From positions 1 to 64,000 of the forward strand of contig JAFGJR010000184.1 of the NCBI GenBank assembly GCA_016928975.1: 64,000 nucleotides of DNA. The letters run 5' to 3'. Each line of letters opens with the position of its first letter. The first letter of the stretch is position 1. Below, one piece after another: positions 59,574-64,000 of the stretch. The translations under genes and the position numbers were made by a program. The DNA is from Sedimentisphaerales bacterium. Its GTDB lineage: Bacteria; Planctomycetota; Phycisphaerae; Sedimentisphaerales; SG8-4. The notes below the pieces were generated by a model, which worked only from the letters and a program-made list of their open reading frames with translations, searched no databases and was not told the origin of the DNA.

Positions 59574-60461
59574 TCAGACGTCGCAGACCCGAGCGGCGTA
59601 TGTGAGCGCGGCCAGCGGATCGCCCTTGGGCACGAACTCGTGCGCGACGTAGCCCTTGAAGCCGGTCTCCGCGATGGCTCGCATGATGGCCGGGTAGTAC
59701 AGCTCCTGCGTGTCGTCGATCTCGTTGCGTCCGGGGTTGCCGCCGGTGTGGTAGTGCCCGATGTAGTCCTTGTACGTGCGGATCGTGCGGATGATGTCGC
59801 CCTCCATGATCTGGGCGTGATAGATGTCGTACAGGATCTTCACCCGCTCGGAGCCGACGCGCTTGCAGACCTCGACGCCCCAGCCGATCTTGTCGAACAT
59901 GTAGTCCTTGTGGTCGACCTTGCTGTTGAGGTACTCCAGGCAGATCGTGACCTTCTTCTGCTCCGCATAGCCGGCGATCTTCTTCAGGGCCTCCGCGGAG
60001 TTCTCGATCCCGACGTCATCGGGAATGCCCCGTCGATTGCCGGGGAACGAGATCACGTTGGGGAACCCGGCCGCCGACGTCGCGTCGATCGCCTCACGCA
60101 CCCTGGCCAGACACGCCTCGTGGTTCTTCTTGTCGGCCAGCCCCTCGCTCAGCGAGTGAGTGTTGACCATCGAGACGACCAGGCCGTACTTCTTGACCGT
60201 GTCGAACTGCCCCGGCCCGAGCAGGTCGATTGCCTTGAGCCCCAGCTTCTTGGAGACCCGGCAAAGCTCGTCGAGCGACCATTTGCCGTAGCACCACTGG
60301 CTCACCGACTGGTTGATCCGCCCCTTGGCGGCGACGGTCTCGACCTTGTCGAGGTCGATGGCCGCTGCCGCGTTGCCGGTCAGTCGCGTGACCACGGCCC
60401 CGGCCGCCAGCAGGGACGTACCGCGGATCAGGCTTCTTCGTGTCATTCGATTGCTATTCAT
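59574..60461 (-). CDS. Exported hydroxypyruvate isomerase-like TIM-barrel protein
   Basis: Protein of about 295 residues. The twin-arginine signal is MTRRSLIRGTSLLAAGAVVT. The barrel has the AP-endonuclease-2/xylose-isomerase-like layout: GRINQSVSQWCYGKWSLDEL, KAIDLLGPGQFDTVKKYGL, VTICLEYLNSKVDH (catalytic Glu), KILYDIYHAQIMEGD and GYVAHEFVPKGD (metal-binding Asp/His/Glu). GAAGGAG precedes ATG 60461; an upstream ATG in the same frame lies in repeat sequence. Likely a sugar or hydroxypyruvate isomerase. Confidence 0.88.
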   Translation of the reverse strand: MNSNRMTRRSLIRGTSLLAAGAVVTRLTGNAAAAIDLDKVETVAAKGRINQSVSQWCYGKWSLDELCRVSKKLGLKAIDLLGPGQFDTVKKYGLVVSMVNTHSLSEGLADKKNHEACLARVREAIDATSAAGFPNVISFPGNRRGIPDDVGIENSAEALKKIAGYAEQKKVTICLEYLNSKVDHKDYMFDKIGWGVEVCKRVGSERVKILYDIYHAQIMEGDIIRTIRTYKDYIGHYHTGGNPGRNEIDDTQELYYPAIMRAIAETGFKGYVAHEFVPKGDPLAALTYAARVCDV

Positions 60462-60505
60462 CGGTCTTCTCCTTCTATCTCCATCGGCCAGACAAGGCCA
60501 TTGGT

Positions 60506-60539
60506 CGGGTGGCAGCGGCAAGCGTCAGCTTGCCGATGG
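60506..60539. repeat. Half copy of the GGTGGCAGCGGCAAGC repeat, overlapping the proS stop
   Basis: Matches the first 34 bases of the core of the 32.1 kb copy (CGGGTGGCAGCGGCAAGCGT ... GCCGATGG) with one difference. The final codons PSAS and the stop of proS lie within it. Confidence 0.7.
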
Positions 60540-62270
60540 TTTCACTTTCTGTTTCAGTGACCGGATCAATTCCACGACCTTCTGGGTCGCGCTGTCGATG
60601 GCGACTTTTTCGCTCTCGGCTTTGGCCCGCAGCTTGACTTCGACGTTGCCCTCGGCCACGGACTTCTTGCCCACCGTGACTTGTATCGGGATGCCGATCA
60701 GGTCGGCGTCCTTGAACTTGATGCCGCCGCGCAGGTCCCGGTCGTCCAGCAGCACCTCGACGCCGGCCTCTGTGAGCTTGCGGTACAACTCCTCGGCGAC
60801 CCTCACCACGTCCGGCTCGTCCTGGTTCACCGGCGTCACGATCACCTCGAACGGCGCGATCCAGATCGGCCAGATGATCCCGTTCTCGTCGTTGTACAGC
60901 TCGATGGCGGAGGCCATGATCCGGTTGATGCCGATGCCGTAGCAGCCCATCAGACAGGGATGCAGCTTGCCGCTCTCGTCTTTGAAACTGGCGCCGAGCT
61001 TGGTGCTGTACTTGGTGCCGAGCTTGAAGACCTGTCCGACCTCGATGCCCTTCTTGAACAGCACGGGCACGCCGTTATGCGTGTCGCCCGGCTGCGCCAC
61101 GCGGATATCGGCCACCGTCACGTTGTCGCCCGCCAGCGGGAAATCCCGGCCGGGAACGACGTTCTTCGTGTGGTAGTCGGTCTTGTTGGCGCCGGTGACT
61201 CCGACCGCCATCGCCGCCACCGCATGATCGACAATCATCTTGTGCACGCGGTCGGCCAATCCGACTGGCCCGGCAAAGCCGACCTTTGCGCCGGTGACTC
61301 GCTCGATGATCTCCGGAGTGGCCAGCTCGACGTGGATGCCGCCGAGCGCTTGCGTCAGCTTCTCGGGATTCAGCTCGTGATCGCCGCGAACCAACGCGGC
61401 CACGGTCTGTCCTCGGGCATCGAAGATCAGCGTTTTGATCATGTCTCGCGGCTGCGTCTTGAGGAACGCACACATCGCCTCGATGCTCCCGACGTTCGGC
61501 GTATGCACGTCCTGCGGCGCGGGGACGTCGCGTGCCGGTTCTTTCGGCAGCGGATCGACGGCGGCCTTTTCCAGGTTGGCGGCATAGGAGCCGTCGGCGG
61601 TGTGGACGATCGTGTCCTCGCCATTGTCGCACGGAACGGTGAACTGGTGCGAGCCGGAGCCGCCCATCTCGCCGGACTCGGCCTCGACGATCACGTACTC
61701 GACGCCGCATCGCTCGAAGACCCGGCAATAGGCGTCGTACATCGCCATGTACGACTTGTGCAGGCTCTCGGGCGTCGCGTCGAAGCTGTACGCGTCCTTC
61801 ATGATGAACTCGCGCGACCGCAGCACGCCGAACCGCGGGCGAAACTCGTCGCGGAACTTGGGCGTGATCTGGTACAGGTTGACCGGCAGTTGCTTGTAGG
61901 AGTTCAGCTCGGCGGCCGCGTGAGACGTGAACACCTCCTCAGCGGTCGGGCCCAGCACGTTCCACCGCTCGTGGCGGTCCTTGAGGCGGAACATGGTCTC
62001 GCCGTAATCTTCGCTCCGCCCGGTCTGTTGCCACAGCTCCAGCGGCTGCAAACATGGCACGATGATTTCCTGAGCCCCGGCTCTGTCCATCTCCTCCCGC
62101 ACGATCTGGATGATCTTCTTGAGCGTCCGCCAGCCGAGCGGCAGATACGTATACGTCCCGCTGGCCACCTTGCGGATCAGACCCGCCCGGATCATCAGCT
62201 TGTGACTGGTGATCTCCGCCTCCGCCGGCACCTCCTTCACCGTCGGGATCAGCATCTGGCTATATCGCAT
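60525..62270 (-). CDS. proS: Proline-tRNA ligase (ProS), bacterial type with editing insertion
   Basis: Class II aminoacyl-tRNA synthetase of about 581 residues that charges tRNA-Pro. The N-terminus MRYSQMLIPTVKEVPAEAE is the family start (ATG 62270). Motif 1 region GLIRKVASGTYTYLPLGWRT; motif 2 FRDEFRPRFGVLRSREFIMKD; a YbaK-like INS editing domain from about 225 to 395; motif 3 CYGIGINRIMAS; and the anticodon-binding domain at the end. Length and all signatures are normal. The last codons come from a repeat (see the half copy at 60506). Confidence 0.96.
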   Translation of the reverse strand: MRYSQMLIPTVKEVPAEAEITSHKLMIRAGLIRKVASGTYTYLPLGWRTLKKIIQIVREEMDRAGAQEIIVPCLQPLELWQQTGRSEDYGETMFRLKDRHERWNVLGPTAEEVFTSHAAAELNSYKQLPVNLYQITPKFRDEFRPRFGVLRSREFIMKDAYSFDATPESLHKSYMAMYDAYCRVFERCGVEYVIVEAESGEMGGSGSHQFTVPCDNGEDTIVHTADGSYAANLEKAAVDPLPKEPARDVPAPQDVHTPNVGSIEAMCAFLKTQPRDMIKTLIFDARGQTVAALVRGDHELNPEKLTQALGGIHVELATPEIIERVTGAKVGFAGPVGLADRVHKMIVDHAVAAMAVGVTGANKTDYHTKNVVPGRDFPLAGDNVTVADIRVAQPGDTHNGVPVLFKKGIEVGQVFKLGTKYSTKLGASFKDESGKLHPCLMGCYGIGINRIMASAIELYNDENGIIWPIWIAPFEVIVTPVNQDEPDVVRVAEELYRKLTEAGVEVLLDDRDLRGGIKFKDADLIGIPIQVTVGKKSVAEGNVEVKLRAKAESEKVAIDSATQKVVELIRSLKQKVKPSAS

Positions 62271-62446
62271 GTCGAGCCTCGAATTCCACTGCCTGTTCCA
62301 TGCCACCAACACTCCAGGAAAGCGCATCTTTATAGCCGACCCCGCCCCCCAACGCAAGCGGGAGCTTCTGTCAGGCAACGGATGGCCAGGTGGGCATCGA
62401 TAGTCTGGCTGTGCCAGCGGAGAGGTCAGAGAGCACCTCATAGCCT

Positions 62447-62609
62447 TGCCCGAATCGAGTTCCTGGGCGAGATCCCCGCCGGCCGCGTGATCTTCGGCGA
62501 CCCCGATTGCGAGCCGCTGCTGGCCGTGACGGCCCCGGAGTCGGCAGGCATCGTAATCGACCCCGCCAACAAGACCCTCAAGCGATTGCCCGCCATCCCA
62601 TTGAAGTAG
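62447..62609 (+). pseudogene. C-terminal fragment of a clan AA (retropepsin-like) aspartic protease
   Basis: The frame encodes [20 protein letters not shown], then [20 protein letters not shown] and [11 protein letters not shown]. The closing [14 protein letters not shown] matches the ending of small retropepsin-like proteins common in planctomycetes. The N-terminal half with the catalytic D[TS]G is missing; the sequence before 62440 is the start region of proS on the other strand. Probably a truncated gene. Confidence 0.5.
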
Positions 62610-62800
62610 GCGTGATCGCCAAGCCTGTCGCGGCCGATGGTAGTCGCTTTGCGGCGAGAGCAGGTGATTGCCAGGAATTTTCTACTGAGGCTGGTGTCCC
62701 TAAAGGACCCGGCCTTTGCTGTTTCCGGGGGAGGTGGGTTGACACAGCAACTGACGGCCGCTACAGTCATGTAGTTGACGGCTCAGAAAGGTATCTGACT

Positions 62801-63091
62801 ATGGGCATAGCAGAGATTCTGGGTGACAAGCGGAACGCCATCCTGCAAATCGCGGCCACGCACGGCGCAACGAGCATAAGTGTGTTTGGCTCGGTAGCGC
62901 GAGGCGAAGCGGATGTCGGCAGCGACGTTGACTTTCTGGTGGAATTGGAGGATGGTCGCAGTCTGTTCGATCTCGGCGGGTTGTTGATGGATCTGCAAAC
63001 GCTGCTTGGCCGAAACGTGGATGTCGTTACGGAAAAGGGCCTTCACTGGTACATCAGGGATAGAGTCCTACGCGAGGCCCAGCGGCTATGA
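62801..63091 (+). CDS. mntA: MntA-type nucleotidyltransferase antitoxin
   Basis: Protein of 96 residues with the minimal nucleotidyltransferase motif [20 protein letters not shown] (GSxARGxxxxxSDxDxxV) and Asp in NVDVV. MntA enzymes AMPylate the HepT toxin and so neutralise it. ATG 62801 has AAAGG upstream. The stop overlaps the hepT start by four bases. Confidence 0.88.
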   Translation: MGIAEILGDKRNAILQIAATHGATSISVFGSVARGEADVGSDVDFLVELEDGRSLFDLGGLLMDLQTLLGRNVDVVTEKGLHWYIRDRVLREAQRL

Positions 63092-63417
63092 AAGAGAACA
63101 GGCTGTACCTGATTCATATCGCCGAGTGCATCGAACGCGTAGATTCCTACACGCAAGGCATGAGCCGGGAAGCGTTCTTGGCGTCGACTCTCGTGCAAGA
63201 TGCTGTGATCCGAAACCTCCAGACCTTGGCCGAATCTACCCAGCGCCTGTCCGACCGGCTGAAGGAGCAGCATCCTGAAATCGTGTGGTACAGGATCGCG
63301 GGCTTCCGGAACGTCCTCGTTCACGACTATTTGGGCCTGGATGCAGAGAAGGTCTGGAACATCGTCCAGAACGAGCTTCCAGCCCTGAACAGAACAGTGC
63401 ACGAGATGCTTGGCTGA
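63088..63417 (+). CDS. hepT: HepT-like HEPN RNase toxin
   Basis: All-alpha HEPN protein of 109 residues. The RX4HXY active-site motif is RNVLVHDY (Arg, His, Tyr) near residue 75, within [14 protein letters not shown]. It cleaves RNA (tRNA or mRNA) when not modified by MntA. The ATGA overlap with mntA makes the pair a typical type VII toxin-antitoxin module. Confidence 0.9.
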   Translation: MKENRLYLIHIAECIERVDSYTQGMSREAFLASTLVQDAVIRNLQTLAESTQRLSDRLKEQHPEIVWYRIAGFRNVLVHDYLGLDAEKVWNIVQNELPALNRTVHEMLG

Positions 63418-63423
63418 CCACGG

Positions 63424-63675
63424 GTGCTCCTTGAAAGTGAGAGCATTGGAAAGGACACGGCTCTGAACGTGCGAACGACGAGCGAGCCGGAGGAGGTGGA
63501 GGTTTGCGCAAAACCGTTTCACTGCACCGTGTGCGGAAACGACCGGTTCCGACGTCCCAAAGCCCTGCTGAACACGTCATGGGCTACGTTCCTCGGCTTC
63601 GACTGGGCCAACCGCCAGGCGGACTGTGTCGTCTGCTCCCGTTGCGGCTACATCCACTGGTTCCTGCCACAGTGA
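63424..63675 (+). CDS. Small zinc-ribbon protein
   Basis: Up to 83 residues with two CxxC knuckles: FHCTVCGNDRF and DCVVCSRCGYIHWF (CxxCxxC). Similar short proteins with 'LNTxxATFxxxDWANRxAxCxxCSRCGYIHWFL' endings are known in planctomycetes. Start uncertain: GTG 63424 or GTG 63469. It likely binds Zn2+; function unknown. Confidence 0.7.
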   Translation: MLLESESIGKDTALNVRTTSEPEEVEVCAKPFHCTVCGNDRFRRPKALLNTSWATFLGFDWANRQADCVVCSRCGYIHWFLPQ

Positions 63676-63748
63676 TGAATCATCGCATGGAGCAACGCAC
63701 TGGGCCGCAATAAGCTGATGCGAACTTGTTCTGACCGAAGGAGAGGAA

Positions 63749-64000
63749 ATGAGTCCGCAGATTATGCAGATTAACGCAGATTCAAAAGACCCGCAGACCC
63801 ATGCCATCATCGGTGCGGCGATGGAGGTGCACGAGCAACTTGGCCCAGGCTTCCTGGAAGCCGTGTATCAGGAGTCGCTGGCAATCGAATTCACGAATCG
63901 AGGAATACCCTTCCGCCGGGAAGTGGAACTGCCGGTCTTCTACAAGGGTCAGCGATTGTCCTGCATGTACCGTGGAGATTTCGTCTGCTACGAGAATGTC
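63749..64000 (+). CDS. GxxExxY protein (partial, cut by the window end)
   Basis: 84 codons visible without a stop. AAGGAGAGG precedes the ATG. The family motif GPGFLEAVYQESLAIE (GxxExxY) follows IIGAAMEVHEQL, and GIPFRREVELPVFYKGQRL is also typical. GxxExxY proteins have a PD-(D/E)xK-like fold and unknown function. The C-terminal part lies beyond the window. Confidence 0.88.
   Translation, partial: MSPQIMQINADSKDPQTHAIIGAAMEVHEQLGPGFLEAVYQESLAIEFTNRGIPFRREVELPVFYKGQRLSCMYRGDFVCYENV

Noticed and set aside
60681..62609. Long plus-strand ORF opposite proS
   Set aside because: It is the antisense shadow of proS for almost its whole length; only the last part (62447-62609) has family-like sequence and was kept as a fragment.
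1..64000. CRISPR arrays, prophage, integrase or complete insertion sequence
   Set aside because: No regularly spaced repeats, no transposase, integrase or phage structural gene was recognised on either strand.

Overview
The window is a 64 kb, GC-rich bacterial chromosomal segment with no rRNA, no CRISPR array and one tRNA. The gene content points to Planctomycetota, most likely class Phycisphaerae (Sedimentisphaerales-like). The signs are an FTLIELL prepilin-like protein with the '[11 protein letters not shown]' tail, an ECF sigma/zinc-free anti-sigma pair, several Tat-exported Gfo/Idh/MocA oxidoreductases, LamG/dockerin-like and PEP-CTERM-like secreted proteins, a clan AA aspartic protease fragment ending RLPAIPLK, and 'TGILPV...HGRDAHAT' repeat-derived peptide. 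The taxon is an inference from family knowledge, not a database result.

Layout. 0.07-3.9 kb: ECF sigma factor, overlapping membrane anti-sigma-like protein, terminator, secreted S41 peptidase. 4.0-5.5 kb: a decayed restriction-modification locus (truncated methyltransferase, PD-(D/E)xK-like nuclease, small partner). 5.6-9.8 kb: housekeeping rdgB and der, then a CstA-type transporter. 9.8-12.5 kb (minus strand): MocA-type oxidoreductase, membrane protein, HTH-PTS EIIA fusion. 12.7-17.8 kb: lexA with a palindromic operator inside its promoter, a remarkable nested hairpin element, a DUF72 protein and a DnaE-type polymerase whose PHP domain has lost its metal ligands. 17.9-30.2 kb: a PEP-CTERM protein, then a glycan/sugar-catabolism region (aldo/keto reductase, GH95 fucosidase, polytopic membrane protein, convergent sialidase-like protein, TIM-barrel protein, MocA oxidoreductase, beta-hydroxyacid dehydrogenase, MFS transporter). 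30.3 kb: tRNA-Cys(GCA). 30.6-36.2 kb: another MocA protein, a repeat-eroded hypothetical protein, a GH-A clan glycosidase and repeats. 36.2-41.0 kb: a DUF6057 membrane protein, a TolB-like propeller with one c-type heme motif, and a PQQ-like propeller. 41.5-47.8 kb: large secreted beta-helix protein, a PQQ-propeller fragment, prepilin-like protein and a LamG protein. 47.9-55.4 kb: CBS, LOG, radical SAM, VapBC-like toxin-antitoxin, YncE/phosphoesterase lipoprotein, NTF2-like protein, YebC. 55.6-62.3 kb (minus strand): O-antigen ligase/TPR protein, MraY/WecA-type transferase, DUF4416, hydroxypyruvate-isomerase-like protein, ProS. 62.4-64 kb: aspartic protease remnant, MntA-HepT toxin-antitoxin pair, zinc ribbon protein, and a GxxExxY protein cut by the window edge.

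The most distinctive signals are non-coding. The 163-bp element after lexA has a 23-bp outer inverted repeat enclosing two perfect 16-bp hairpins with 8-nt loops. A smaller element of the same topology lies at 14.65 kb. A 144-bp palindromic repeat occurs in inverted orientation at 32.1 and 36.0 kb, with a diverged copy at 25.4 kb and a half copy that supplies the stop codon of proS. A near-consensus promoter at 44.4 kb drives no recognisable ORF and is followed by a candidate terminator about 190 nt downstream. LexA together with a PHP-dead DnaE polymerase suggests a DNA-damage mutagenesis locus that differs from the usual imuA-imuB-dnaE2 cassette.
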